The notes beneath the pieces are model-generated. The model made no database searches. It saw nothing but the letters and a program-made list of their open reading frames with translations, and was not told where the DNA came from. Below are positions 43,186 to 53,700 of a DNA stretch of 64,000 bases, in pieces. The translations under genes and the position numbers were made by a program. The stretch is taken from assembly GCA_024711345.1 (NCBI GenBank), contig JANJTA010000021.1:1-64000 (forward strand), written 5' to 3'. The first letter of the stretch is position 1, and every line of letters starts with the position of its first letter. Origin of the DNA: Rhodanobacter sp. GTDB taxonomy: Bacteria > Pseudomonadota > Gammaproteobacteria > Xanthomonadales > Rhodanobacteraceae.

Positions 43186-44357
43186 GCTCGCCCCAACGAC
43201 AGAAACATCGACGCATCATGCCGCCGCTGCGTGCGCGCCAGCGTGGCCAACAGGGTGGCCAGCAGCAGCGCCGCCACGCCATTGTGTGCGGTCGCCACCG
43301 CCAGCGGCAGGCCGAAATACACGTTGCTGATACCCAGCAACACCTGCGCCGCCAGCGCCAGCGCGATCGCCAGGCCCAGCGCGCGCAGGCCGTGCCGCGC
43401 CGTGCGGACTGCCAGCCAGCCGAGGTAGCAGAACACCACCAGCGCGCCGATGCGGTGCGCGATCTGGATCGCGCTGCGCGCCGCCATGTCGAGCACGCCG
43501 CCCTCGTAGTTCACGCCGATGCCGCGCCACAGCACGAAGCCCTCGCGGAAATCGGCGGGCGGCGCCCACTGGCCGAGGCACTCGGGGAACGAGCCGGGGC
43601 CGTAGCCGCAGGCCAGCGCGGCGTAATTCGCCGAGGTCCAGCCGCCCAGTGCGATCTGGCACAGCAGCAGCACGATGCCGATCGTCACCAGCCGGCGCAG
43701 GTCGGCCAGGCTGTCGTCCGTCGCGCCCACTCCGGCAAAGCGCAGCGCGGCCCAGGCCAGCAGCGCGAAGGTGGTCATGCCGCCGAGCAGGTGACCCATC
43801 ACCACGATGGGCTTGAGCAGCAAGGTCACCGTCCACATGCCGAGCATCGCCTGGAAGATGATCACCGCCAGCGCCAGCACGCAGATTTTCCAGGCGCCGG
43901 GGCGCGGCAGCCGCAGCGCGGCGAGCAGCGGCAGCGCAATCGCGCCGGCGGCCAGCAGCGACGACCACTGGTGTTCGCCGCGCATGTACAGGCCCACCCC
44001 GAGCGCGGCGAACAGCGCGCCGGCGAGCACCGCCGCCAGCGTGCCGCGGCGGCGCCAGCCGGCGATCAGCGCCAGCGCCAGCACCAGCACGCCGAGCGTG
44101 CCGGCGAGGAAGCGGTGCACCTGCTCGCGCCAGGCCTTGTGCGCCTCGAACGGGCGATCCGGGAACGCCGCATCGGCGTGCGCCACCGCCTGCGCGTGCT
44201 GCGGCCAGGTGACCTGGCCGTAGCAGGTCGGCCAGTCCGGGCAGGACAGACCGGCGTTGGACAGCCGCACGAACGCGCCGAACATCACCAGTCCGAACGC
44301 GAACACCGCCGCGAACAGCGCCAGCCAGCGCAACCACCGCAGCGCATGCGACGACAT
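43182..44357 (-). CDS. ctaA: Heme A synthase CtaA (Cox15)
   Basis: 391 residues, eight helices. CtaA oxidises the C8 methyl of heme O to a formyl group. Visible blocks are [23 protein letters not shown] with the conserved Cys pair, [14 protein letters not shown] with His ligands, [31 protein letters not shown] and [13 protein letters not shown]. The protein is the long COX15 type 2 form with a 15-residue internal loop. The ATG at 44357 shares a base with the upstream stop (TGATG); a GTG three bases earlier is also possible. Its product passes heme A to the oxidase encoded at 46289-50077. Confidence 0.95.
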   Translation of the reverse strand: MSSHALRWLRWLALFAAVFAFGLVMFGAFVRLSNAGLSCPDWPTCYGQVTWPQHAQAVAHADAAFPDRPFEAHKAWREQVHRFLAGTLGVLVLALALIAGWRRRGTLAAVLAGALFAALGVGLYMRGEHQWSSLLAAGAIALPLLAALRLPRPGAWKICVLALAVIIFQAMLGMWTVTLLLKPIVVMGHLLGGMTTFALLAWAALRFAGVGATDDSLADLRRLVTIGIVLLLCQIALGGWTSANYAALACGYGPGSFPECLGQWAPPADFREGFVLWRGIGVNYEGGVLDMAARSAIQIAHRIGALVVFCYLGWLAVRTARHGLRALGLAIALALAAQVLLGISNVYFGLPLAVATAHNGVAALLLATLLATLARTQRRHDASMFLSLGRA

Positions 44358-44926
44358 CACTTGATCACCTTCTGCAGGTCCTTGCGCAAGCCGTTCGGAT
44401 CGAAGCCGGCGCGATACAGCGACAACGCGGTGCCGTTGGATTCCACCAGCAGCGCGCTCACGCTGTCCGGGGTGGTCGGCCGGAACCCGGCCAGCTTGCC
44501 GTCGACGTCGGTGCCGCGCTGCCAGTAATTGCGCATGCCGTCGCGCGCGTCATCCGCCGGCGGCGTGCCCAGGTAGAGCAGGCGCAGTCGCGACTGGTTG
44601 CGGTTCAGCGTGACCCGCGCCGCGGCCATGCTGGTCAGCGTGGCCAGGCAGTGCGCGGCGCAGTCGGGGCCGGCCAACGCCACCAGGGTCAGCCGCGGCT
44701 GGCTGTCGCGCCAGGCGTAGGTCTCACCATTGGCCAGCTGCACGCGCAACTGCTCGTCGACGAAATTGCGTTGCGGCAGGATCGGCTCGCCGTTGCCCTT
44801 GGTGCCCGGCTGCCAGCCGCTCCAGCTGAGCAGGCCGGCCACGATCATCGGCGCGACGAACGCCAGCACGATCAACAGCAGGAAGAGACGGCTCTTGCGC
44901 ACGGCGACGGGGTCAGCGGCTTTCAT
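44357..44926 (-). CDS. Sco-like thioredoxin-fold protein in the heme A/oxidase cluster
   Basis: 189 residues. An N-terminal anchor (about 13-35) is followed by a periplasmic domain. LVALAGPDCAAHCLATLTSM holds a C-x3-C motif (C89, C93) at the place where Sco/SenC copper chaperones have CPDVC. The following strand LRLLYLGTPP and the end GFDPNGLRKDLQKVI keep the fold. No later His is found, so the usual Sco copper site is incomplete. It may reduce or assist the CuA site rather than donate copper. The gene overlaps surf1 and ctaA by short stop/start overlaps, so it is part of the same assembly operon. Confidence 0.8.
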   Translation of the reverse strand: MKAADPVAVRKSRLFLLLIVLAFVAPMIVAGLLSWSGWQPGTKGNGEPILPQRNFVDEQLRVQLANGETYAWRDSQPRLTLVALAGPDCAAHCLATLTSMAAARVTLNRNQSRLRLLYLGTPPADDARDGMRNYWQRGTDVDGKLAGFRPTTPDSVSALLVESNGTALSLYRAGFDPNGLRKDLQKVIK

Positions 44927-45681
44927 CGGTTCTCATCGACCTTGGTGGAATCGGCGCGGCGCGGCTTGCGCTTGCGGTGCACGACCAGCAGGATCACCAC
45001 CGCGGCCAGCGCGAAGGTGAACCACTGGAACGCATAGGCCCGATGCCGCGCCGGCGGCATCGAGGAAAAATCGAGGTTGCGCTCGCGCTCGTAGATCGCC
45101 GCCGGGTCGGGATCCAGCGCCAGCACGCGCGGATACAGCGGCCGCCCGAGGTCCGCGGCGACCTGCGCGGGGTCCAGGAAGATCGCACTCTTCGGCCACT
45201 GCGTCTGCCGCGCCAGCGCATTGCCGCCCATCTCGAAACCGACCGGTGGCGGCGGCACGTACAGCCCCTGCAGGCTCACCCTGCCGGTGGGCAGCGGCGG
45301 CACCTGGGGCGGCTTGTCGCTGCCGTTGCCGGGCAGGAAACCGAGGTCGACCAGCAGCAGCGACGCGCGGCCATCGAGCGCCAGCGGCGCGTACACCTGC
45401 ACGCCGCCGCGGCGGTCGTGCTTCGGGTTGTCCAGCAGGTACATGCGGTCGGCCAGGTAGTGGCCGTCGACCTTCACCCGCGGGAAGCCGTCCGCCGGCG
45501 GTGCCTCGGCCACCCCGGCAAAGTCCTGCAGCGGCGCCGCGGCCGCCGCGGCATACCGTCGCAGAAGCTCTTCCTTGAAGTCGGCGCGATGCAGCTGCCA
45601 GACGCCCAGACGCACGAACAGCAACACTCCGGCTGCAGTCAGCAGCAGCGCCCACCACGCAGGACGACGGAATCCGCTCAT
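44923..45681 (-). CDS. SURF1-family oxidase assembly protein
   Basis: 252 residues. Two helices at the ends (about 9-27 and 214-234) bracket a periplasmic domain, as in SURF1/Shy1. The signature blocks are LGVWQLHRADFKEELL, RVKVDGHYLADRMYLLDNPKHDRRGGVQVYAPL, LLVDLGFLPGN and RHRAYAFQWFTFALA. SURF1 helps insert heme A into subunit I. It is the first gene of the assembly run (SURF1, Sco-like, ctaA, ctaB) and overlaps the Sco-like gene by four bases. It diverges from the twin-TM gene with a 59-bp gap. Confidence 0.92.
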   Translation of the reverse strand: MSGFRRPAWWALLLTAAGVLLFVRLGVWQLHRADFKEELLRRYAAAAAAPLQDFAGVAEAPPADGFPRVKVDGHYLADRMYLLDNPKHDRRGGVQVYAPLALDGRASLLLVDLGFLPGNGSDKPPQVPPLPTGRVSLQGLYVPPPPVGFEMGGNALARQTQWPKSAIFLDPAQVAADLGRPLYPRVLALDPDPAAIYERERNLDFSSMPPARHRAYAFQWFTFALAAVVILLVVHRKRKPRRADSTKVDENR

Positions 45682-45704
45682 GCCGGACGCCTGCCGGTGG
45701 CCGC

Positions 45705-45710
45705 TATACT
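45705..45710 (+). promoter_or_regulatory. -10 box upstream of the twin-TM gene
   Basis: TATACT lies 30 bases before the GTG start at 45741, in the 59-bp divergent interval with the SURF1 gene. No strong -35 box was found at 16-18 bp. Confidence 0.4.
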
Positions 45711-45740
45711 CGCCATGTCGAACTGGACCGGATCAATCAC

Positions 45741-45956
45741 GTGGAAACCATCTATAAAATTGCGCTGGTCGTGGTGCTGCTGGTGGTGATCTTCAGCCTC
45801 GGGCAAGCGCTGTACTTCATGATGACCGACAAGGATGACGATCGCCGCACGGTATGGGCGCTGACCCGCCGCATCGGCCTGTCGCTGGTGTTCATCGCCA
45901 TGGTCGCTTTCGGCATCTGGATGGGCTGGCTGCACCCGCACGACGTCGGCCAGTGA
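45741..45956 (+). CDS. Twin-transmembrane protein (DUF2909)
   Basis: 71 residues with two helices (IALVVVLLVVIFSLGQALYF and GLSLVFIAMVAFGIWMGWL) around the polar loop MMTDKDDDRRTVWALTRRI. This is the DUF2909 twin-TM pattern found next to cytochrome oxidase genes in many proteobacteria, suggesting an assembly or stability role that is not established. The start is GTG at 45741. The gene stands between the assembly genes and the oxidase structural genes, transcribed away from both SURF1 and toward ctaE. It is followed by a strong terminator. Confidence 0.88.
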   Translation: METIYKIALVVVLLVVIFSLGQALYFMMTDKDDDRRTVWALTRRIGLSLVFIAMVAFGIWMGWLHPHDVGQ

Positions 45957-45994
45957 TTGTAACCGCCACCACGCACTGACTGTTCCCCGCCAAA

Positions 45995-46026
45995 CGAAGA
46001 AGCCCGCCATCCGGCGGGCTTCTTCG
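45995..46026. terminator. Strong bidirectional hairpin terminator
   Basis: CGAAGAAGCCCGCC-ATCC-GGCGGGCTTCTTCG is a perfect 14-bp stem 39 bp after the twin-TM stop. The stem itself ends in TTCTTCG on both strands, as in bidirectional terminators, although the flanking T-run is weak. Confidence 0.8.
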
Positions 46027-46057
46027 CATTTGAACTCGACCGGAGCGACGCCTTCTT

Positions 46058-46290
46058 GAAGAGTCCGGCCAGGGGATGGCCGGTTTTTGATCTCTGCCTT
46101 CCGCGACACGACGTCGCGTGAAGTCAAACCAGTCCGGCCAGGGCGAGGGCATGGATGCCCGAGTGGAGGCAACGCAGGAGCAGTTGCCCGATGGCCGGTT
46201 CTTGCCTTGCCCGAAAGGACCTCGCGTCGCTCTGGTGAAGAGTCCGGCCCGGATGGCCGGTCTTGCTCTTCGCGAGAGGGACCTCGCGTC
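46058..46290. repeat. Three-copy structured repeat between twin-TM gene and ctaE
   Basis: Three units share AGTCCGGCC, then GATGGCCGGT with a T-rich stretch, then a TCGCGT tail. Copy A (about 46058-46119) is a hairpin CCGGCCA/TGGCCGG with a 5-base loop and TTTTT. Copy C (about 46235-46290) is a similar short hairpin reaching the ctaE stop. In copy B (about 46129-46228) the same outer stem (46134-46140 with 46192-46198) encloses two further hairpins, GGGCAT/ATGCCC and GGCAAC/GTTGCC, predicting a three-way junction. The 262 bases after the terminator hold no convincing gene. Confidence 0.7.
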
Positions 46291-47176
46291 AAAGTATGTA
46301 GACGAACATGAACAGGCCCAGCCAGACCACGTCGACGAAGTGCCAGTACCACGCCACCGCCTCGAAGCCGAAGTGGTGCTCCTTGTTGAAGTGGCCCTTC
46401 AGCACGCGCAGCCAGATCACCGCCAGCATGATCGTGCCCAGCGTCACGTGCAGGCCGTGGAAGCCGGTCAGCAGGAAGAAGGTCGAACCGTAGACGCCGC
46501 TGTGCAGGGTCAGGTTCAGCTCCTCGTAGGCCTCGATGTACTCGTGCGCCTGGAAGTACAGGAAGGTGGCGCCCAGCAGCACGGTCAGGCCGAGGAACAG
46601 CAGGATCTTGCCGCGGTGGCCGGCGCGCAGCGCATGGTGCGCAATCGTCACGGTGACGCTGGAGGTGAGCAGGATCAGCGTGTTCAGCAGCGGCAGGCCC
46701 CACGCCGGCACGGTGCGGAAGGCGCCGCCGGCCTGTTCCGGGCCGTTGCCGCCATTGGCGCCCCAGGCGGCGGTGTAGTCGCTCCACAGGAATTCATGGG
46801 TCAGCACGCCGTGGCCGTGACCGCCGAGCCATGGCACCGAGAACATGCGCACGTAGAACAGCGCACCGAAGAACGCGCCGAAGAACATCACCTCGGAGAA
46901 GATGAACCACATCATGCCCATGCGGAACGAGGTGTCCACCTGGTGGTTGTAGCTGCCGGCCAGCGATTCGTTGATCACCGAGCGGAACCAGCCGAAGAAC
47001 ATGGCCAGCACGCCGATCACGCCGATGGTCAGCACGGACTTGCCGAAACCGCTTTCGCCGGGATCCGCGTTCAACCAGTGCGCGGCCCCGAACACGGTGG
47101 TGAACATGACCACTGCGGCCACGAACGGCCAGTAGCTCTTGGTCGGAACGAAATAAGCGTCGTGTTGCTGACCCAT
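46289..47176 (-). CDS. ctaE: Cytochrome c oxidase subunit III
   Basis: 295 residues, seven helices. Family blocks are YFVPTKSYWPFVAAVV, MWFIFSEVMFFGAFFGALFY with the conserved Glu, AHHALRAGHRGKIL, FQAHEYIEAY, FFLLTGFHGLHVTLGTIML and the last HFGFEAVAWYWHFVDVVWL. Subunit III stabilises the oxidase and supports proton uptake. The gene follows the 47-residue ORF, and ctaG, which normally lies between, is absent. Its stop touches the structured repeat. Confidence 0.96.
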   Translation of the reverse strand: MGQQHDAYFVPTKSYWPFVAAVVMFTTVFGAAHWLNADPGESGFGKSVLTIGVIGVLAMFFGWFRSVINESLAGSYNHQVDTSFRMGMMWFIFSEVMFFGAFFGALFYVRMFSVPWLGGHGHGVLTHEFLWSDYTAAWGANGGNGPEQAGGAFRTVPAWGLPLLNTLILLTSSVTVTIAHHALRAGHRGKILLFLGLTVLLGATFLYFQAHEYIEAYEELNLTLHSGVYGSTFFLLTGFHGLHVTLGTIMLAVIWLRVLKGHFNKEHHFGFEAVAWYWHFVDVVWLGLFMFVYIL

Positions 47177-47288
47177 GGTGTAACCCCGTGGATTTCTCTT
47201 GATGACTTTGCCCCGTCGCAGCGACCGGGGAACTGCACGCCGGCCGCCGAACCGCGCCGGTTGAAGGACACCTGTAACGCGTGGACCG

Positions 47289-47432
47289 CTATTTCATCAG
47301 CAGGATCTGCAGGAACGTCGACAGGTAGACCGCCAGCGCGATCACGGCGAGGATCGTGACCGTGCGCCGCACGCCGCGGCGGGATTTCCCGTCCGGCTGG
47401 TCCGTTGCCGCATGCATCGTCTGTTGCGCCAT
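47289..47432 (-). CDS. 47-residue membrane peptide of the oxidase operon
   Basis: From ATG (47432) to TAG (47289) the frame gives MAQQTMHAATDQPDGKSRRG followed by VRRTVTILAVIALAVYLSTFLQILLMK: a polar, basic N-terminus and one transmembrane helix. Small single-helix proteins of this kind lie between ctaD and ctaG/ctaE in many proteobacteria and are called cytochrome oxidase small assembly proteins. The gene sits 53 bp after ctaD and 112 bp before ctaE, in the same direction. The helix near the C-terminus suggests a cytoplasmic N-terminus. Confidence 0.7.
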   Translation of the reverse strand: MAQQTMHAATDQPDGKSRRGVRRTVTILAVIALAVYLSTFLQILLMK

Positions 47433-47485
47433 CTCTGCTTGCTCCGGAGGTCATGCCGGCCGCGGCCGGCATGACGAATGGATGG

Positions 47486-49102
<1,617 letters not shown>

Positions 49103-49165
49103 GGCCTTGCACCTCTAACCTGGATATGGAATGCGACTGCAAAAAAACCGTAGCGGCAAGCGGGC

Positions 49166-50077
49166 TCAGCCCTGCTTGCCGGCGACCGGGGCGGCGACCT
49201 GGGCGGTCTGCGCCGCGGCGGCGGGCGCCTTCGACGACGCCTCCTGCTCGGCCAGCCACTTGGCGAAATCGGCCTTCGATTTCACCTCCACCACGATCGG
49301 CATGAAGCCATGGTCCTGGCCGCACAATTCGGCGCACTGGCCGCGATAGGTGCCCGGCGTGGTGAAGTTGGCCCACGCCGCATTGATGATTCCGGGGATC
49401 GCGTCGATCTTCCAGCCGGTTGCCGGCACCCACCAGGAGTGGATCACGTCGCCGCTGGTGATCACGAAGCGGATCTTGGTGTCGACCGGCACCACCAGCG
49501 GCTTGTCGACGTCCAGCAGGTAGGTGTTCTCGTCGCCGACCTTGACCGCGAACGGGTCCATGCCCGAACCGAGCTGGCGGGTCCGGTCGCTGCGCGAATC
49601 GAGCTTGGACATGAAGCCGACCTTGTCGATCGACTTGCCCAGGTAGTCGACGTAGTCGTAACGCCACTTCCACTGGTAGCCGGTGACCTTGACGGTCATC
49701 TGCGAACCGGTGGTGTCGGCCCAGCTGGTGAGGCCGCTGGTGGCCAGATAGGCCAGGGTGATCAGGATCAGCACCGGGATGGTGGTCCACACCACCTCCA
49801 CGGTGGTGTTGTGCGACCACTTCTCGGCCACCGCGCCGCGCGATTTGCGGAAGCGGAAGATGGCGATGAACATGGCGCTGAACACCAGCACGCCGATCAC
49901 CGTGCACACGCCGAGCGCCACGTTGTTCAGGTGGTACGGCACCGGCGACCAGGTGCTCGCGCCACGCTCCATGTTCAGCTGCCACGGACCGGGAGCGGCC
50001 AGCGCCGCGCTGCCGAACGACGCAAGGGCGAGGGCCGCCGCTGCCGTGAATGATCGCCTGATGCCGCCAGATGTCAT
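49166..50077 (-). CDS. ctaC: Cytochrome c oxidase subunit II
   Basis: 303 residues. A signal peptide (about 1-22, ending AALAA) and two helices (about 45-67 and 88-106, with TTVEVVWTTIPVLILI) precede the cupredoxin domain. The CuA site is complete: the first His in DVIHSWWVPA and the second cluster CAELCGQDHGFMPI with two Cys, Glu, His and Met. GYQWKWRYDY is the aromatic electron-entry region. The C-terminal tail is Ala/Lys-rich and has no cytochrome c domain, so the enzyme is an aa3 rather than a caa3 oxidase. ATG at 50077 starts at the signal. Confidence 0.95.
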   Translation of the reverse strand: MTSGGIRRSFTAAAALALASFGSAALAAPGPWQLNMERGASTWSPVPYHLNNVALGVCTVIGVLVFSAMFIAIFRFRKSRGAVAEKWSHNTTVEVVWTTIPVLILITLAYLATSGLTSWADTTGSQMTVKVTGYQWKWRYDYVDYLGKSIDKVGFMSKLDSRSDRTRQLGSGMDPFAVKVGDENTYLLDVDKPLVVPVDTKIRFVITSGDVIHSWWVPATGWKIDAIPGIINAAWANFTTPGTYRGQCAELCGQDHGFMPIVVEVKSKADFAKWLAEQEASSKAPAAAAQTAQVAAPVAGKQG

Positions 50078-50097
50078 GTCTTGCACCTTTGTTGAAC

Positions 50098-50583
50098 CTA
50101 CTTGCGTGGCTGTCCGTTGAAATCGGCCAGCAACACCATGAGTTTCTTCGACAGCACGGCACGTTCCGGTTCCGCCAGGAAAGCGCCGATCTCCAGCTCG
50201 CGTCCATGCGACGACAACAGCAACCGCTGACGACTGCCGCCTGGCTCCAGCAGCACGCGCACCCAGTACGACGGGAAACGCGTGCGACGCCGGCCCGGCA
50301 GCGATTGCACCTCCAGCGACTCGGCGTCGAGGGTGATGCGCTCGCCGCGGTCGCCAGCCCGCCAGGCCACACTCAAGGCGATGGCCATGGCAGCGGATTC
50401 CACCAGGGCAAACAGCGGCGCGAACACATTCCCCTGCCACGCCACCAGTCCAGCCGTCATCAGCACCAGCGCTGCCAGAACCACGATCAGCCGACGCAGA
50501 CCGCGCCGGCTTAGCGTGCGGTTGGGCTTGAGCCACATCGTCACGCGGGGCAAGCCGGCGGTAGCTGGTCGAAGCACGATCAT
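50098..50583 (-). CDS. DUF2244 membrane protein upstream of ctaC
   Basis: 161 residues with two helices (about 30-50 and 54-72) and a C-terminal soluble part (GERITLDAESLEVQSL, RTRFPSYWVRVLLE, HGRELEIGAFL). This is the layout of DUF2244, a family repeatedly found directly before cytochrome oxidase subunit II genes, so a role in oxidase assembly or expression is likely but unproven. The ATG at 50583 is used; another in-frame ATG at 50616 would add 11 residues. It ends 20 bp before ctaC and probably opens the cta operon. It is divergent from putA. Confidence 0.82.
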   Translation of the reverse strand: MIVLRPATAGLPRVTMWLKPNRTLSRRGLRRLIVVLAALVLMTAGLVAWQGNVFAPLFALVESAAMAIALSVAWRAGDRGERITLDAESLEVQSLPGRRRTRFPSYWVRVLLEPGGSRQRLLLSSHGRELEIGAFLAEPERAVLSKKLMVLLADFNGQPRK

Positions 50584-50782
50584 GGAGACCCGGCGTGCCT
50601 GGAACACCGGAATCATAGGCCGCGACGACGCAACGGGCAACAATGTCGCACCGGCTTGACCTGGATCAGGGAATGGTGTTGCGCGGTGGAGCCGCGCCGC
50701 GCGTTCGCCTGCCTCCCGCCGATTGCACGGCACGCGTACAATTGCGCGTTCCCCTTCGCCTCCGCACATCAGCGACAAGCCC

Positions 50783-53700
50783 GTGACCCAAGCCATGCTC
50801 CGCCCCGAACTTCCCGCCGACGGCGCGCCCGCGCGCGCGCGCATCACCGCCGCCTGGCTGCGCGACGAGACCGAAGCGGTCAATGACCTGCTCGCCCAGG
50901 CCACGCTGCCACCGGCCGAGCGCGAGCAGGTGATCGACGTCGCCGCCGGCCTGGTCACGCGCGTGCGGGCGCGCGCAAAGGATCAGAGTGCGGTGGAGTC
51001 CTTCATGCGCCAGTACGACCTTTCCTCCGAGGAAGGCGTGCTGCTGATGTGCGTGGCCGAGGCGCTGCTGCGCATCCCCGACAAGGCCACCGCCGACAAG
51101 CTGATCCGCGACAAGCTGGGCGAGGCCGACTGGAAGAAGCACCTGGGTCAGAGCGAGTCGCTGTTCGTCAACGCCTCCACCTGGGGCCTGATGCTCACCG
51201 GCCACCTGGTGCAGCTGGCCGAGGAAACCCGCCGCGACTTCACCGGCGCGCTGAAGCGCCTGGCCGGCCGCGCCGGCGAGCCGGCGATCCGCCTGGCCGT
51301 GCGGCAGGCGATGCGCATCATGGGCCACCAGTTCGTGATGGGGCAGACCATCGACGAGGCGCTGGACCGCTGCGCGAAGAAGGAATACGCGATCTATCGC
51401 TATTCCTACGACATGCTGGGCGAGTCGGCACTCACCGCCGAGACCGCCGAGCGCTACCAGGAGGACTACCGCCGCGCGATCGCCCGCATCGGCGCGCGTG
51501 GCCCGTTCGCCAACCACACCGATGCACCGTCGATCTCGGTCAAGCTGTCCGCGCTGCACCCGCGCTACGAGGTGGCCAAGCGCGAGATCGCCCGCCGCGA
51601 CCTCACCGCCAAGTTGCTGGAACTGTCGCAACTGGCCATGCAGCAAGGCATCGCGCTGTCGGTCGATGCCGAGGAAGCCGACCGGCTGGAACTCTCGCTG
51701 GACATCATCGGCGACGTGTTCGCCCACCCCTCGCTCGAAGGCTGGAACGGCCTCGGCATCGTGGTGCAGGCCTACTCCAAGCGCACCCCGTTCGTGATCG
51801 ACTGGCTGATCGAGACCGCGCGCGCCAGTGGCCGGCGCTGGTACGTGCGCCTGGTGAAGGGCGCCTACTGGGACGCCGAGATCAAGCGCGCGCAGGAGCA
51901 GGGCCTGCCCGGCTACCCGCTGTACACGCGCAAGCCGAACACCGACGTCTCCTACCTCGCCTGCGCGCGCAAGCTGTTCGACGCCGGCAGCGAACTGATC
52001 TACCCGCAGTTCGCCACCCACAACGCGCACTCGATCGCCGCCGTGCACCACATCGCGCGCGGGCGCCCGTTCGAGTTCCAGCGTCTGCACGGCATGGGCA
52101 CCGACCTGTACGCCGAGGTGATCGGCAAGGACAAGCTCAACGTGCCGTGCCGCGTCTACGCCCCGGTCGGCACCCACGAGGACCTGCTGCCTTATCTGGT
52201 GCGCCGCCTGCTCGAGAACGGCGCCAACACCAGCTTCGTCAACCGGGTGGTGGATGAAAGCCTGCCGGTGCGTGAGCTGGTCGCCGACCCGTGCGAGACG
52301 GTGCGCCGCTTCGCGTCCATTCCCCATCCGCGCATCCCCTTGCCGGTCAACCTCTTTGGCGAACTGCGGAAGAATTCCATGGGCATCAACTTCTCCAACG
52401 ACAACGAACTGAAGGCCCTCGCCGAGGCCGTCAACGCCAAGTCCGGCCCGTGGCACGCCGCGCCGCTGGTGCCGGGCGGCAAGGGCAATGGTCCGACCGT
52501 CACGGTGACCAACCCCGCCGACCGCCGCCAGACCGTGGGCAGCTACGTCAGCGCCGACGCCGCGCTGGTCGACCAGGCACTGGCCAACGCCGTCGCCGCG
52601 CAGCCCGACTGGGACCGCCTGCCCGCCGCCAGTCGCGCCGCGATCCTCGAACACGCCGCCGAGCAACTGGAAGCGCGCCGCGCCGAGTTCATCGCGCTGT
52701 GCGTGCGCGAAGCCGGCAAGAGCCTGCCCGACGCGATCGCGGAAGTTCGCGAGGCGGCCGACTTCCTGCGCTACTACGCGACGATGGCGCGCCGCCTGTT
52801 CGGCCAGCCCGAGCAGTTGCCCGGTCCCACCGGCGAAACCAACCAGTTGTTCCTCAACGGCCGCGGCGTGTTCGTCTGCATCAGTCCGTGGAACTTCCCG
52901 CTGGCGATCTTCCTTGGCCAGGTCAGCGCCGCGCTCGCCGCCGGCAACAGCGTGATCGCCAAGCCCGCCGAGCAGACCAGCCTGATCGGCTACGCGGCGG
53001 TGAAGCTGCTGCATGAGGCCGGCGTGCCGGAGGCGGTGCTGCAGTACCTGCCCGGCGACGGCGCCGTGGTCGGCGCCGCGCTGACGAAGGACCCGCGCGT
53101 GGCCGGCGTCGCCTTCACCGGCTCCACCGAAACCGCCTGGGCGATCAACCGCGCACTGGCCGCACGCAACGCGCCGATCGCCGCGCTGATCGCCGAGACC
53201 GGTGGCCAGAACGCGATGATCGCCGACTCCTCCGCCCTGCCCGAGCAGATCGTCAAGGACGTGATCGCCTCCGCCTTCCAGTCCGCCGGCCAGCGTTGTT
53301 CGGCCGCACGCGTGCTGTTCGTGCAGGAGGACATCGCCGACAAGGTGGTCGGCATGCTGGCCGGCGCGATGGCCGAGCTGAAGGTCGGCGACCCCGGCCA
53401 GCTGTCCACCGACGTCGGCCCGGTGATCGACGAGGATGCGAAGAAAATCCTGGTCGACCACGCCGCGCGCATGGACAAGGAAGCCAAGCTGATCGCCGAA
53501 GCCAGGCTCGATGCCGAGGTCGCCGCCCACGGCACCTTCTTCGCGCCGCGCGCCTACGAGATCCCCGCGCTGTCCACGCTGACTCGCGAAGTGTTCGGCC
53601 CGGTGCTGCACGTGCTGCGCTGGAAGGGCAGCGAGCTGAAACAGGTGGTCGAGCAGATCAACGCCACCGGCTACGGCCTCACGCTGGGCGTGCACAGCCG

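Noticed and set aside
46118..47359. Plus-strand open frame across the three-copy repeat and ctaE
   Set aside because: It is antisense to ctaE and its first part is repeat DNA; the sequence is low-complexity Gln/His/Arg.
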